Shown: piece after piece, positions 17,419 to 26,827 of the stretch
Numbering within the stretch: the first letter of the stretch is position 1
Layout of the letters: every line of letters begins with the position of its first letter
Source of the DNA: Archaeoglobales archaeon
Lineage (GTDB): Archaea; Halobacteriota; Archaeoglobi; Archaeoglobales; Archaeoglobaceae
Assembly (NCBI GenBank): GCA_003662995.1
Contig: QMZC01000006.1
Location: forward strand, 1-48,695
Reading direction: 5' to 3'
DNA length: 48,695 bases
Made by a program: the position numbers and the translations under genes
Notes under the pieces: generated by a model
Seen by the model: only the letters and a program-made list of their open reading frames with translations
What the model was told of the DNA's origin: nothing
Database searches by the model: none

Positions 17419-20247
17419 ATGCAGATTGATTTCACTGCTATTGAGAAAAAATGGCAGAGAGAGTGGGAAGAAAAGGGTGTTTTTGAGGCTGATCCCGATG
17501 GAAAACCAAAATTTTTCATCACAATCCCTTATCCATACTTAAACGGTAATTTGCATGCTGGTCATACGAGGACGCTAACAATAGGGGATGCAATAGCGAG
17601 ATACATGAGGATGAAAGGTTACAATGTCTTATTCCCAATGGGGTTTCATGTTACTGGCACACCCATTATTGGCTTGGCTGAATTAATTCAAAAGAGAGAT
17701 GAAAGGACAATAGAAGTCTATACAAAATACCATGATGTTCCAAAAGATGTTTTGTTAGAGTTAACCACTCCAGAAAAGATAGTTGAATACTTTTCAAATG
17801 AGGCTTTGAAGGCTTTAAAGGGGATAGGCTATTCAATTGATTGGAGGAGAGTTTTTACAACAACTGATGAGGAATACCAAAAGTTTATTGAGTGGCAGTA
17901 CTGGAAGCTTAAGGAGAAAAATCTGATTGTTAAAGGCTCCCATCCTGTGAGGTATTGTCCCAACGACCAGAACCCCGTTGAAGACCACGACTTGTTGATG
18001 GGTGAAAACGCAACAATAGTTGAGTTTACTGTGATAAAGTTTTATTTTGAGGATGGTGAAACTAATAAAATCATCTTTCCCTGTGCCACCCTAAGACCCG
18101 AAACTGTGTTTGGTGTTACAAACATCTGGCTTAAACCCACAAAATACGTTTTGGCTAAGGTTAATGACGAAACGTGGTTTGTTAGCAGAGAAGCCTATGA
18201 GAAGCTAACTTATACAGATAAGGAAGTTAAGTTGGTTGGAGAGGTTGATGCAAGAGATTTCTTTGGTAAATTCGTTGTCAATCCTTTAACAAACGACAAG
18301 ATTCCAATTCTACCTGCAGAATTCGTTGATACTGACAATGCTACTGGAGTTGTTATGAGCGTTCCAGCCCACGCTCCTTATGACTACGTTGCAATTGAGG
18401 ATTTGAAGGGGGACGAGGAGTATCTGAAAAAGTTTGGATTGGACAAATCCTTAGTTGAAAATCTAAAGCCGATTGTCTTAATTGAGATTGAAAACGAAAA
18501 GCATACAATTCCTGCAAAAGAGATTGTTGAAGAATTGAATATACAATCACAAAAAGATGTTGAGGGATTGGAGAAAGCTACTAAGGCTTTGTACAAAAAG
18601 GAGTTTCACAAGGGAATTCTATTAGATATTACTGGAGAGTATGCCGGTGTTAAAGTGTCGCAAATTAAAGATAGATTAACGAGAGATTTGATTGAAAAAG
18701 GAATTGGAGACGTATTTTATGAATTTAGCGAGAAACCCGTTGTTTGCAGATGTGGAACAAAATGTGTTGTCAAGCTTGTTAAAGACCAGTGGTTCTTGAA
18801 TTATTCAAATCCCAAGTGGAAAGGCAAGGTTTTGGAGCACTTGAAAAACATGCAAATAGTTCCAGATTACTACAAAGAGGAGTTCAGGAACAAAATTGAG
18901 TGGCTAAAAGACAAGGCGTGTGCAAGGAGAAAGGGGTTGGGGACAAAGATACCATGGGATAAAGAGTGGTTGATTGAGAGTTTATCAGATTCAACAATAT
19001 ACATGGCATATTATATTCTAGCGAAGTATATCAATTCTGGATTGCTTAAAGCCGAGAACATAACGCAGAAGTTGTTAGACTACGTGTTTTTTGGAGTTGG
19101 CGACGCTAATGGTGTTGCGAGATCATCCGGGTTAGACAAAGAAGTTATGGAGGAGATAAGAAAAGATTTCGAGTATTGGTATCCTGTTGATTTAAGAAGT
19201 AGTGGTAAAGACTTAGTGGCAAATCATTTATTATTCTTCTTATTTCATCACATAGCAATATTTCCTGAAAATCTTTGGCCTAAAGCAATAGCAGTAAACG
19301 GTTACGTCAGCTTGGAGGGGAAGAAAATGAGCAAAAGTAAAGGCCCATTATTAACGATGAAGAGGGCTGTTGAAGAGCATGGAGCAGATGTAACGAGGCT
19401 TTACATACTCTACGCTGCCGAGTACGACAACGATGCAGATTGGAGGAGAAGGGATGTTGAGGGTTTGGCAAACAATCTAAGAAGGTTTTACTCCTTAGGA
19501 TTGGAGTACTACAAGAAAGAGCCAAAGTCTCTCACAAAGCTTGATAAATGGCTAATAAGCAGATTTCAGAGGGCTGTTAAAAATACTAGGGAGGCTATGG
19601 ACAACATACAAACGAGGAGAGCCGTTAATACAGCTTTCTTTGAAGTTATGACAGACGTGAGGTGGTACCTAAGGCGTGGAGGGGAAAACCTCAGTGTAAT
19701 TTTTGATGATTGGCTTAAACTTCTCGCCCCCTTTGCCCCACACATTTGCGAGGAGTTGTGGCATTTAAAGCATGACACGTTTGTTAGTTTAGAGAGCTAT
19801 CCAAAATTCGATGAATCGAAGATCGACGTTGAGGCTGAGGCGATTGAAGAGTATCTAAGGACATTGCTTGAAGACATCAAAGAGATTTTGAAGTTCGTTG
19901 AGGAGCCGAAGGAAGTTTACATCTCTCCAGCAGAGGAGTGGAAGCAGGAAATAATTGGAATTGTCTTGAGAAGTGATAACATGAAAGAAGCTATGAAGGA
20001 GATTATGAGCCGTGAGGAATTTAAAAAGATGGGTAAAGAAATCTCTGCTTTTGTTAAAAAAGCATTTAAGGATAAGAAAGATGGATTGCTTTTAGATTCT
20101 GGAATCAATGAAGTTAAAGTAATTGAGGAAAACATCAGATTTTTAGAGAGAGAATTGGGTGTTAAAGTGAGCTTAAATTCTGAAAAAGTGCCAGAAAGTA
20201 AGAGAAAGTCTGCAATGCCGGGAAAACCTGCAATATTTGTTGTTTAA
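17419..20247 (+). CDS. leuS: Leucyl-tRNA synthetase
   Basis: Class I synthetase of 942 residues, the archaeal/eukaryotic-type LeuRS length. HIGH appears as HAGH (46-49) in LNGNLHAGHTRTLTIGD, and KMSKS at 636-640 in LEGKKMSKSKGPLLT. The CP1 editing domain includes CATLRPETVFGVTNIW and the editing-site region ATGVVMSVPAHAPYDY. The C-terminal extension (about 800-942) is of the archaeal type that contacts the long variable arm of tRNA-Leu. An AT-rich TATA-like stretch near 17388-17397 suggests a leaderless transcript. No disruption was seen. Confidence 0.97.
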   Translation: MQIDFTAIEKKWQREWEEKGVFEADPDGKPKFFITIPYPYLNGNLHAGHTRTLTIGDAIARYMRMKGYNVLFPMGFHVTGTPIIGLAELIQKRDERTIEVYTKYHDVPKDVLLELTTPEKIVEYFSNEALKALKGIGYSIDWRRVFTTTDEEYQKFIEWQYWKLKEKNLIVKGSHPVRYCPNDQNPVEDHDLLMGENATIVEFTVIKFYFEDGETNKIIFPCATLRPETVFGVTNIWLKPTKYVLAKVNDETWFVSREAYEKLTYTDKEVKLVGEVDARDFFGKFVVNPLTNDKIPILPAEFVDTDNATGVVMSVPAHAPYDYVAIEDLKGDEEYLKKFGLDKSLVENLKPIVLIEIENEKHTIPAKEIVEELNIQSQKDVEGLEKATKALYKKEFHKGILLDITGEYAGVKVSQIKDRLTRDLIEKGIGDVFYEFSEKPVVCRCGTKCVVKLVKDQWFLNYSNPKWKGKVLEHLKNMQIVPDYYKEEFRNKIEWLKDKACARRKGLGTKIPWDKEWLIESLSDSTIYMAYYILAKYINSGLLKAENITQKLLDYVFFGVGDANGVARSSGLDKEVMEEIRKDFEYWYPVDLRSSGKDLVANHLLFFLFHHIAIFPENLWPKAIAVNGYVSLEGKKMSKSKGPLLTMKRAVEEHGADVTRLYILYAAEYDNDADWRRRDVEGLANNLRRFYSLGLEYYKKEPKSLTKLDKWLISRFQRAVKNTREAMDNIQTRRAVNTAFFEVMTDVRWYLRRGGENLSVIFDDWLKLLAPFAPHICEELWHLKHDTFVSLESYPKFDESKIDVEAEAIEEYLRTLLEDIKEILKFVEEPKEVYISPAEEWKQEIIGIVLRSDNMKEAMKEIMSREEFKKMGKEISAFVKKAFKDKKDGLLLDSGINEVKVIEENIRFLERELGVKVSLNSEKVPESKRKSAMPGKPAIFVV

Positions 20248-20268
20248 TTTTGATTTTTTAATAAATTT
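20248..20268 (+). terminator. T-rich archaeal terminator after leuS
   Basis: Directly after the leuS stop lie several T-runs (TTTTGATTTTTTAATAAATTT) without a stable hairpin, the usual form of an archaeal intrinsic terminator. Confidence 0.45.
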
Positions 20269-20345
20269 AGTTTAGCAAAATTTAAAAAACTTACCAAATC
20301 GCAATTTATATCTTCCTGACCACTTACTTGAGGCGGTGAAAGAAA

Positions 20346-21167
20346 ATGGTAGATTATGATGATGTTAAATTTGCAATAGTTGAGTTGTTTAAGAAAGCTG
20401 AAACGGAACTTGGAGAAGATGTAATTAAAGCGATAAAAAATGCGTATGAAAGAGAGGACAACGAGATAGCTAAAAATCAGCTTAAAACCATTTTAGATAA
20501 CATAGATGCCGCTGGAAGGCTTAAGGTTCCGATGTGTCAGGATACGGGCTTGCCAATTGTATTCGTTGAAATCGGGAAAGAGTTGTGTTTGAACTTTGAC
20601 CTAAAAAAAGCCATTGTTGATGGAGTAAAAATTGCCACAGAGGAAGTACCGCTGAGACCGAATGCTGTGCATCCGCTAACGAGGGAAAATCCAGGAAACA
20701 ATGTAGGATTGTACATGCCCCAAATAAACATAGATTTTGTTGAAGGAGACAAACTAAAGCTCACGGTAATGCCTAAGGGTGCAGGAAGTGAAAACATGTC
20801 AGTTTTGAAGATGCTCCTACCAAGTCAGGTTGATGAGATACCAAGACTTGTTGTGGATGCTGTGAAGAACGCATCTGGCAAACCTTGTCCACCAATATTC
20901 GTTGGTGTAGGGATTGGCTCAACGTTTGACGGTTGTGCGAAATTGGCGAAAAAAGCGTTGTTAAGGGATGTTACAGTGATGAATGAGTACGAGAGGGAGA
21001 TACTAAATGCAATAAACATGCTTGGAATAGGCCCAATGGGATTGGGTGGAAAAACAACAGCTTTAGCTGTTTTAGTTGAAACAGGTTATTGTCACACAGC
21101 TTCGCTACCACTGGCAATAAACATTCAATGTTGGGCTAACAGGAGGGCTTCAAAGGTTTTGGGGTGA
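20346..21167 (+). CDS. Fumarate hydratase class I, alpha (N-terminal) subunit
   Basis: This 273-residue subunit binds the Fe4S4 cluster of an oxygen-sensitive fumarase interconverting fumarate and malate. Three cysteines lie in the family positions: C64 in [10 protein letters not shown]197 in [16 protein letters not shown] and C249 in GYCHTASLP. Archaea commonly split this enzyme into two genes, and the beta subunit follows 4 bases downstream. The pair resembles tartrate dehydratase (TtdA/TtdB), but no such pathway is nearby and fumarase is far more likely. A TATA-like element (ATTTATATC, near 20303-20311) precedes it, and GGCGGTGA lies before the ATG. Confidence 0.93.
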   Translation: MVDYDDVKFAIVELFKKAETELGEDVIKAIKNAYEREDNEIAKNQLKTILDNIDAAGRLKVPMCQDTGLPIVFVEIGKELCLNFDLKKAIVDGVKIATEEVPLRPNAVHPLTRENPGNNVGLYMPQINIDFVEGDKLKLTVMPKGAGSENMSVLKMLLPSQVDEIPRLVVDAVKNASGKPCPPIFVGVGIGSTFDGCAKLAKKALLRDVTVMNEYEREILNAINMLGIGPMGLGGKTTALAVLVETGYCHTASLPLAINIQCWANRRASKVLG

Positions 21168-21171
21168 TGTT

Positions 21172-21765
21172 ATGGCTAGAATTAGAGAGATTAAAACACC
21201 TCTTGAGAGAGATGAAGTGCTAAAGCTTGAGGCTAGAGATGTTGTATATGTAAGTGGGGAAATATTTACTGCAAGAGACAAAGCTCACATGAGGGCTTTG
21301 GATTACATTAGGCAGAGAAAAGAATTGCCAATCAATTTTAATGGATGCATAATCTATCACTGTGGTCCATTGATGAGAAAAATCAACGAAGAGTGGAGGG
21401 TAATATCTGCCGGTCCAACAACTTCTGCCAGAATGAACAAAACCTTGCCGAGTATTGTAAAGAATGTTGAATGTATCGGCGTAATTGGAAAGGGTGGAAT
21501 GGATGAGGGAGTTGTTGGGGCTTTGAAGGGAAGGGGATTTTATCTGGCTTATACCGGTGGTGCAGGAGCTTTGGCTGCCAACGCCATTAAGAAGGTTAGG
21601 GGTTTGTACTGGGAAGATTTGGGGATGGCTGAAGCAATCTGGGTGTTTGAAGTTGAAAAGTTTGGTCCGTGCATAGTTGGAATTGATGCTCATGGAAAAA
21701 GTTTGTACGCAGAAATACAGAGGAAAGTTGAGGAGAATTATCGAAAAATCATTTCTAAGCTTTAA
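21172..21765 (+). CDS. Fumarate hydratase class I, beta (C-terminal) subunit
   Basis: The 197-residue partner subunit supplies substrate-binding residues: [16 protein letters not shown] (about 30-45), [27 protein letters not shown] and [17 protein letters not shown]. Its ribosome-binding site (GGGGTGATG) overlaps the alpha stop codon, so the two are translationally coupled, consistent with a stoichiometric complex. Length and motifs are standard. Confidence 0.93.
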   Translation: MARIREIKTPLERDEVLKLEARDVVYVSGEIFTARDKAHMRALDYIRQRKELPINFNGCIIYHCGPLMRKINEEWRVISAGPTTSARMNKTLPSIVKNVECIGVIGKGGMDEGVVGALKGRGFYLAYTGGAGALAANAIKKVRGLYWEDLGMAEAIWVFEVEKFGPCIVGIDAHGKSLYAEIQRKVEENYRKIISKL

Positions 21766-21771
21766 TTTTTA

Positions 21772-22611
21772 TTACTTATTGGGATTAATTGAATCTATAT
21801 GCTTAGCTAAATCGAAACGCTCCGCTTTCTGCCAGAAGTGCTCGAATAGATTGTTTGCCCACTTAACGCATTCCTCATCTGTGGAGATGTAAACTGGAGC
21901 GACGTAAGCAGGAACACATCTATATACCTTCAAAATCTGGAAAAAAGCGATCCCCCCGTCCACCACACCCAGCTGAATGGGTAAATCCAAAATCCTGATT
22001 TCGCACTTGCTCTTAACAACCTCCATTTCATCTTCATCCAACTTCAGATCTTCTATCACACTCAAAATCATGCTAACCTTTCTGTCCACCGTATCCCTCG
22101 ATGATATGACTTTTTTCGTAACGCCATCCAAGTTTTTTTGGATCATAACCTTGAATATATCTAAATGGATAATTCTGTCGATGTATTTTCCCCAGCTCTT
22201 GGCGTTCTCCGCAGCCTTAAATACTTTGAATACTGCTGTGTAAATGTCTCTTTCAATTTCTGCACTCTTCAATTTTGATAAACCGAGTCTCAATTCGTTT
22301 GGTATTGAGGAAATGAATTCAGCTGATTCGCAGATCTCATCCCAGAGACAAATGTCATCCAACTGGTGGATCAGATCATACAACAACATACCTGTTCCAG
22401 ACATCGTGTATTTTCTCCCAACCTTTTTAATTAGTCCTAACTTATGAAGGGTCCTTACATGCCTTGAAAGAGTTGACAATGAGACATCAAGCTCTTTGTT
22501 TTTCAACTCGTTGTATATTAAGCTCAAATTCAGGTATTTGTTTCTCAAAACCTCCAGAATTTCAATTCTGGGTGGTACTGTGAGTTCATGAATTATCTCC
22601 CTGACTTTCAT
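21772..22611 (-). CDS. ArsR-like winged-helix regulator with a C-terminal sensor-type domain
   Basis: Residues about 8-65 form a winged helix (PPRIEILEVLRNKYLNLSLI, then a recognition helix in SLSTLSRHVRTLHKLGLIKKVGRKY). A helical middle region is followed by a mixed C-terminal domain (about 185-279) containing LGVVDGGIAFFQILKVYRCV and VYISTDEECVKWANNLFEHFW, of the kind found in archaeal regulators of the DUF1724/FilR1 sort. It is convergent with the fumarase genes, six bases apart. A TATA-like CTTATATAT lies upstream. No ligand or target can be named. Confidence 0.8.
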   Translation of the reverse strand: MKVREIIHELTVPPRIEILEVLRNKYLNLSLIYNELKNKELDVSLSTLSRHVRTLHKLGLIKKVGRKYTMSGTGMLLYDLIHQLDDICLWDEICESAEFISSIPNELRLGLSKLKSAEIERDIYTAVFKVFKAAENAKSWGKYIDRIIHLDIFKVMIQKNLDGVTKKVISSRDTVDRKVSMILSVIEDLKLDEDEMEVVKSKCEIRILDLPIQLGVVDGGIAFFQILKVYRCVPAYVAPVYISTDEECVKWANNLFEHFWQKAERFDLAKHIDSINPNK

Positions 22612-22704
22612 CGATCAGGTTTGATATATAAGGATATAAGCGTTGCTAAATTGATTATTATATTCAGATTTTGCAAAATTCAAAAAATTTTAAATTATAA
22701 AAAA

Positions 22705-23658
22705 TTATAGAGAAGCGAATGCTTTTTCAAATGGCGGTACTACTTGCTTCTTCCTGCTCATCACACCATCAAGCCAAACTGACTTGCCCTCCAGCTTTTT
22801 ACCAAATGCCTTTTCCACAACCTCTGGGTTGTCTGTTACGCAAAGTAGCTCTGTCCCCTCTTTCATTATGTCTGTTAGCATCAGGAAAATGCTGTTGTAG
22901 TTACCCTCCTCTTTGACTTTGTTCATTTCATCGTATAATGCATCCTTGATTTCATCCAACAGTGATAAATCAACAACTTCTATCTGCCCAATACCAACCT
23001 TATAGCCTGACATGTCGAAATCTTTGTAATCTCTAAACAACAAATCTCTTGGACTCTTTCCTGCCACATCCGATTTCGCCTTGAACATTTCCATTGCGAG
23101 AGCCATCATATTGTCTATTCCCGCGATCTTTGCGAGCTCCTCAGCAGCTTTTTTATCCTTCTCAGTTGTTGTAACCGACTTAAATGCAACCGTGTCACTG
23201 AGAATTGATGCCAAAAGGATGCCAGCAATGTTTGGAGGTATTTCAATGTTGCAGTAGTCAAAAATTCCTTTTATCACCGTCGCTGTACAACCGCAAGGCA
23301 TAACCATCATCATAATTGGATTCGGAGTTGTTATATCGCCAATCTTGTGGTGGTCTATGATTGCTATTATCTCAGCCTTGTCGATGTTGTCGAGACTTTG
23401 AGCCACATCGCTGTGGTCAACGAGTATGACTTTCTTTCCTTCTCCATCCGTCATCAATTCTGGGGTTTCAAAGCCAAATTTTTTCAGGACAAACTCTGTT
23501 TCAGGGTTCAAATCTCCCTGCCTTACCGGAATTGCCTCCTCTTGCAACTTCAAATCCCCTTTCTCCTTAACCCTAGTGTTTCTAAAGTACGCATAGGCTA
23601 TTGCAGAACAGATAGAGTCTGTATCTGGGTTTTTATGCCCAACCACATAAATGCTCAT
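22705..23658 (-). CDS. ppaC: Manganese-dependent inorganic pyrophosphatase (DHH family)
   Basis: This family II pyrophosphatase hydrolyses PPi to phosphate, pulling biosynthetic reactions forward. The metal ligands are visible: GHKNPDTDS (H8, D12, D14), LVDHSD near 81, and the DHH motif in IIDHHKIGD near 103. The C-terminal DHHA2 domain ends in SVWLDGVMSRKKQVVPP, with the substrate-binding SRKKQ. A length of 317 residues is typical. It forms a single-gene unit. Confidence 0.96.
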   Translation of the reverse strand: MSIYVVGHKNPDTDSICSAIAYAYFRNTRVKEKGDLKLQEEAIPVRQGDLNPETEFVLKKFGFETPELMTDGEGKKVILVDHSDVAQSLDNIDKAEIIAIIDHHKIGDITTPNPIMMMVMPCGCTATVIKGIFDYCNIEIPPNIAGILLASILSDTVAFKSVTTTEKDKKAAEELAKIAGIDNMMALAMEMFKAKSDVAGKSPRDLLFRDYKDFDMSGYKVGIGQIEVVDLSLLDEIKDALYDEMNKVKEEGNYNSIFLMLTDIMKEGTELLCVTDNPEVVEKAFGKKLEGKSVWLDGVMSRKKQVVPPFEKAFASL

Positions 23659-23746
23659 AGCCGTAAATGATTAACTTAATACATAACACTTTCGAAATTA
23701 CATTGTTGATTATTGAGAGTTATGAAAACTTTAAAAAATAGAAAAA

Positions 23747-24202
23747 CTAAGCCTCTCTTGCCAGCTCCACAACCTTAACACTGTAACCCTTTCTACAGTC
23801 TGTTGGTGAGTCGCCAATTACCTTCTCAACTACCACAACCTCTCCATCGTTTAATTCAACCGGATTGCAGAGCTTGTACATTGAGCAATCTAAGTATTCA
23901 CACTTCTTACTTTCAAAGTGTATCTTTGCTCCTTCCACAGCCATTTTGGTATCCACCAACGCAAGAATTGGTAGTTCAACAACTTCAACGGCTATAACAC
24001 CCTCATCGTGCAATGGGCATTCCTGAACCGTTCCATCCCTCAATCCAACAATCTTGTATTTAGCTCCCTCCCTCAATCTCAAACACGTTCTCTTTATCTT
24101 ACAATTTTCACACTCAGGCTTACCACCTAAGAAAGTAAATTCAACACCAATTTTAGCCCAATCCTTTCCACAAAGGGTAATAACTTTATTTACTTCATCC
24201 AT
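23747..24202 (-). CDS. UPF0179 family cysteine-rich archaeal protein
   Basis: A protein of about 151 residues with the conserved cysteine pattern CENCKIKRTCLRL, ECPLHDEGV, KCEYLDCSMYKLC and DCRKGYSV, matching the archaea-specific family UPF0179. The cysteines suggest metal or Fe-S binding, but the function is unknown. A longer frame starts at 24223; GAGGTGAT followed six bases later by ATG at 24202 makes the shorter form more likely. An ACTTAAATACAC element near 24244-24256 is a plausible TATA box. Confidence 0.85.
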   Translation of the reverse strand: MDEVNKVITLCGKDWAKIGVEFTFLGGKPECENCKIKRTCLRLREGAKYKIVGLRDGTVQECPLHDEGVIAVEVVELPILALVDTKMAVEGAKIHFESKKCEYLDCSMYKLCNPVELNDGEVVVVEKVIGDSPTDCRKGYSVKVVELAREA

Positions 24203-24389
24203 TATCATCACCTCAGAATACATAAAATGCGTTGATTTAGGTGTATTTAAGTTTTGGTGTAATAAATGAAAGCTTTAACATTATTGTAAATTATAAACTA
24301 AAAAAAATAAAAATAGTTGCTACACATCATTGAGGATATAGCAAACATTGATACCTCAAAAATTAAATAAACCTTGGCAAATTTAGATT

Positions 24390-25118
24390 ATGGAGTTAGA
24401 GACGTCTATTGTTTTAGAAGGATTGGATGTTGAAAAGCCGGTAATAATTGCCAGTTTTCCGGGAATTGGGTTGGTAAGTACAATCGCCACATCTCATTTC
24501 ATAATCGAGCTAAACATGGACAATATTGGGATAATCGAGTCGAGAAAATTACCCCCAATAGCAACACTTTTTGATGGTGTTGTTTTGCCACCTGTCAGGA
24601 TTTATCAGCATAAGGATTACAATCTTGTAATAGTTCACTCGGATATACCAATAATACCCGACATAGCTTACGATTTGAGCAATACAATTGTGGATTGGGC
24701 TATTTCAATAGATGCAAAAAGAATTTATTCTTTGGCAGGAATTGCAACGTTTGAGGATAAGAGGAGGGTGTTCGGGGCTGCAACGCAAAAGGAGTTGCTC
24801 AACGAAATAAAGGATTACGTTGAAATTTTCAAAACAGGCACGATTTCTGGAGTTGCGGGATCGATATTGAACGAATGCGTTGCTAAAAAATTCCCCGGAT
24901 TGGTTTTGCTTGGTGAGACTCTGGGATTCAATCCCGATCCAAGAGCAGCAGCAGAAGTTGTTGAGGTTTTGAACAAAATGTTCGGCTGGGAAGTCAGTAC
25001 AGAGAAGTTGATAAAAGAGGCGGAGATAATAGAGGCTCAGATGCAAAAGTTGGCGGAGCAGGCAAGGGTTCAGGAGGAGAAAGTAGGAAGAAAAGAGGAG
25101 TTTCCAATGTATGGGTGA
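24390..25118 (+). CDS. PAC2-family proteasome-assembly chaperone-like protein
   Basis: The 242-residue protein shows PAC2/DUF75 features: IIASFPGIGLVSTIATSHFI (about 19-38), RKLPPIATLFDGVVLPPVRIY, IHSDIPI-type strand VIVHSDIPIIPDIAYDL and GTISGVAGSILNECVAKKFPGLVLLGET. The C-terminal 40 residues are a charged helix (KEAEIIEAQMQKLAEQARVQEEK), as in archaeal PbaA relatives that help 20S proteasome assembly; this role is inferred from the family. It overlaps the next gene's reading frame and shares an operon with DUF473. Confidence 0.85.
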   Translation: MELETSIVLEGLDVEKPVIIASFPGIGLVSTIATSHFIIELNMDNIGIIESRKLPPIATLFDGVVLPPVRIYQHKDYNLVIVHSDIPIIPDIAYDLSNTIVDWAISIDAKRIYSLAGIATFEDKRRVFGAATQKELLNEIKDYVEIFKTGTISGVAGSILNECVAKKFPGLVLLGETLGFNPDPRAAAEVVEVLNKMFGWEVSTEKLIKEAEIIEAQMQKLAEQARVQEEKVGRKEEFPMYG

Positions 25119-25122
25119 TAAA

Positions 25123-25512
25123 ATGAGATGTTACGTTTTGACAGGAATTTCAAGAAAAACGATAGATGAATTCATAAGGAGGTATATAAGAACAATTGAA
25201 TTGAGGAGTGCCCATAACGTAGCAACAGCATTTAAAGCTGACATTGGGAGTTGTGTGTTTTTGACGCCTGCAAAACTGAGTGATTTAGGCAAAGGGTGTA
25301 TTGGGATGATTTCTGAAGTTAAAGGCAAGGAGATTCAATCTCATTCGGTGTTCTTTGCAACCACGAGATACTTTGAAGAGAATGAGATGACGGTTGTAAG
25401 GTTAAAGCTTGAGCCTAAGGGAATGGGCAGAATAATTAAGGTTTACAACATGGGAATTTTGGATACAACAGAAGCTGAGGTTGTTGAGGTAAGCTATTTC
25501 GATGCAAGATGA
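25123..25512 (+). CDS. DUF473 family archaeal protein
   Basis: A protein of about 129 residues matching the archaea-specific DUF473 family: MRCYVLTGISRKTIDEF at the start, HNVATAF in the middle and the conserved SCVFLTPAKLSDLGKGCIGMISEV. The function is unknown. A frame also opens at 25111, but GGGTGAT lies inside that stretch and serves the ATG at 25123. It follows the PAC2 gene by four bases, implying coupled translation. Confidence 0.82.
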   Translation: MRCYVLTGISRKTIDEFIRRYIRTIELRSAHNVATAFKADIGSCVFLTPAKLSDLGKGCIGMISEVKGKEIQSHSVFFATTRYFEENEMTVVRLKLEPKGMGRIIKVYNMGILDTTEAEVVEVSYFDAR

Positions 25513-25659
25513 CTTCTCTTCCCAATCCACCTAAACACTTTCCACCAATTCACACAAGAATTATTGAAACGAGAAATAATTTCAGGAGAGAATAATTACT
25601 CATTTAAGGAAAAATTAATATAACATAAGATTTTTCGCCAATCAAAGGAGGTAGAAAAG

Positions 25660-25929
25660 ATGGCTGAGAATGCAGTGTTTGTTGGAAACAAGCCGGTAAT
25701 GAATTATGTACTGGCAGTGTTGACACAGTTCAACAGTGGAGCAACTGAAGTCGCCGTTAAGGCAAGGGGTAGGGCTATTAGCAGAGCCGTTGACGTTGCA
25801 GAGATTGTCAGAAAGCGCTTTTTGCCAGATGTAGATGTTAAGGACATAAAAATTTCAACCGAAAAGGTTGAGAGCGAGCAGGGAGAGGCGAACGTTTCTG
25901 CAATAGAGATAACGTTGGCTAAGAAGTAA
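25660..25929 (+). CDS. albA: Alba DNA/RNA-binding chromatin protein
   Basis: This 89-residue protein coats DNA and RNA as a dimer in archaea. The start [21 protein letters not shown] holds the nucleic-acid-contacting lysine of [10 protein letters not shown], followed by [25 protein letters not shown] and the strand pair IKISTEKV / [14 protein letters not shown] strong ribosome-binding site (AAAGGAGGTAGAAAAGATG) fits high expression. The 147 bases upstream hold AT-rich promoter-like sequence and no gene. Confidence 0.96.
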   Translation: MAENAVFVGNKPVMNYVLAVLTQFNSGATEVAVKARGRAISRAVDVAEIVRKRFLPDVDVKDIKISTEKVESEQGEANVSAIEITLAKK

Positions 25930-25960
25930 TTTTTTGTTTTTTGTTATTTATTTTTATTTG
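25930..25960 (+). terminator. T-tract terminator after alba
   Basis: Three or four T-runs follow the alba stop immediately (TTTTTTGTTTTTTG, then TTTATTTTTATTTG). This is typical of archaeal RNA polymerase termination and fits a highly expressed single gene. Confidence 0.55.
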
Positions 25961-25994
25961 GTTGTTTGTCAATTTTAATTTTTTATCATGTCGG

Positions 25995-26008
25995 AAAACT
26001 TTATATTG
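25995..26008 (+). promoter_or_regulatory. BRE/TATA promoter of the AroA'-type aldolase gene
   Basis: GAAAACTTTATATT combines a purine-rich BRE with a TATA box. Counting 25-27 bases from the TATA centre places initiation at about 26028-26030, exactly at the ATG chosen for the gene, predicting a leaderless mRNA. Confidence 0.55.
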
Positions 26009-26016
26009 CTATTGTG

Positions 26017-26029
26017 TGACACAGTGTCA
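26017..26029. promoter_or_regulatory. 13-base perfect palindrome abutting the aldolase start codon
   Basis: TGACACAGTGTCA is a 6+1+6 perfect inverted repeat ending one base before ATG 26030 and covering the predicted transcription start. A dimeric regulator bound here would block initiation. The operator role is inferred from position and symmetry. Confidence 0.45.
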
Positions 26030-26827
26030 ATGTCGATAATTGGTAAAAAAATTAGGGTTGAGAGGATAATAAACAGGCAGAGTGGGAACACAGTAATCAT
26101 ACCGATGGATCATGGAGTGTCGATGGGTCCTATTGAAGGACTGACAGATATGCCAAAGATAATAAACGCTGTTGCTGAAGGTGGGGCGAATGCGGTTGTT
26201 GTTCACAAAGGAATCGTGCCGTTTGGACATAGGGGATACGGAAAAGATGTAGGGTTAATAGTGCATTTAAGCGGCTCGACTTCTTTAAGTCCTGATCCCA
26301 ATGAAAAAGTTTTGGTTTGCAGTGTTGAGGAGGCGATAAAACTTGGAGCAGACGCTGTAAGCGTTCACATCAACGTTGGAAGTAAGACGGAGGCAAAGCA
26401 GTTTAGAATACTTGGTGAGATAAGCAAAGAATGCATGGAATGGGGAATGCCGTTGCTTGCGATGATGTATCCAAGAGGTGATGGAATCGATCAGTTTAGC
26501 GAGAAGGCTGTCTCTTTGGCTGCTAGAGTTGGAGCGGAGTTGGGGGCAGATATCGTTAAAACGAACTTTACTGGTGACATTGAATCGTTCAAGAGGGTTA
26601 CAGAGGGTTGTCCAATTCCTGTGGTTGTTGCTGGCGGTCCAAAGATGGGGAGTGAGGAGGAGATTCTAAAGATGGTTGAGATGGCGATGGAAGCTAATGC
26701 AAGGGGTGTTGCAATTGGCAGAAACGTGTTTCAGGCAGCAAACCCAACAAAGATGACTAAAGCGATTTCTATGATAGTGCATGAGAATGCAAACTCTAAA
26801 GAGGCGTTGGAGTATCTTAGGAGTTGA
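26030..26827 (+). CDS. AroA'-type class I aldolase (2-amino-3,7-dideoxy-D-threo-hept-6-ulosonate synthase or fructose-bisphosphate aldolase)
   Basis: The protein is 265 residues from the ATG at 26030; the frame is open to 25988, but the extra 14 residues are not family-like and the TATA spacing favours the shorter form. DhnA-type TIM barrel: [18 protein letters not shown] (about 21-38), [20 protein letters not shown] and the Schiff-base lysine in [12 protein letters not shown]. The C-terminus has [15 protein letters not shown] and [10 protein letters not shown] phosphate-binding loops. Relatives make the 6-carbon precursor of archaeal aromatic amino acids from aspartate semialdehyde, or cleave fructose bisphosphate. 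The form of the DHGV motif fits the former, but this is not settled. No AroB' gene is adjacent. Confidence 0.87.
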   Translation: MSIIGKKIRVERIINRQSGNTVIIPMDHGVSMGPIEGLTDMPKIINAVAEGGANAVVVHKGIVPFGHRGYGKDVGLIVHLSGSTSLSPDPNEKVLVCSVEEAIKLGADAVSVHINVGSKTEAKQFRILGEISKECMEWGMPLLAMMYPRGDGIDQFSEKAVSLAARVGAELGADIVKTNFTGDIESFKRVTEGCPIPVVVAGGPKMGSEEEILKMVEMAMEANARGVAIGRNVFQAANPTKMTKAISMIVHENANSKEALEYLRS

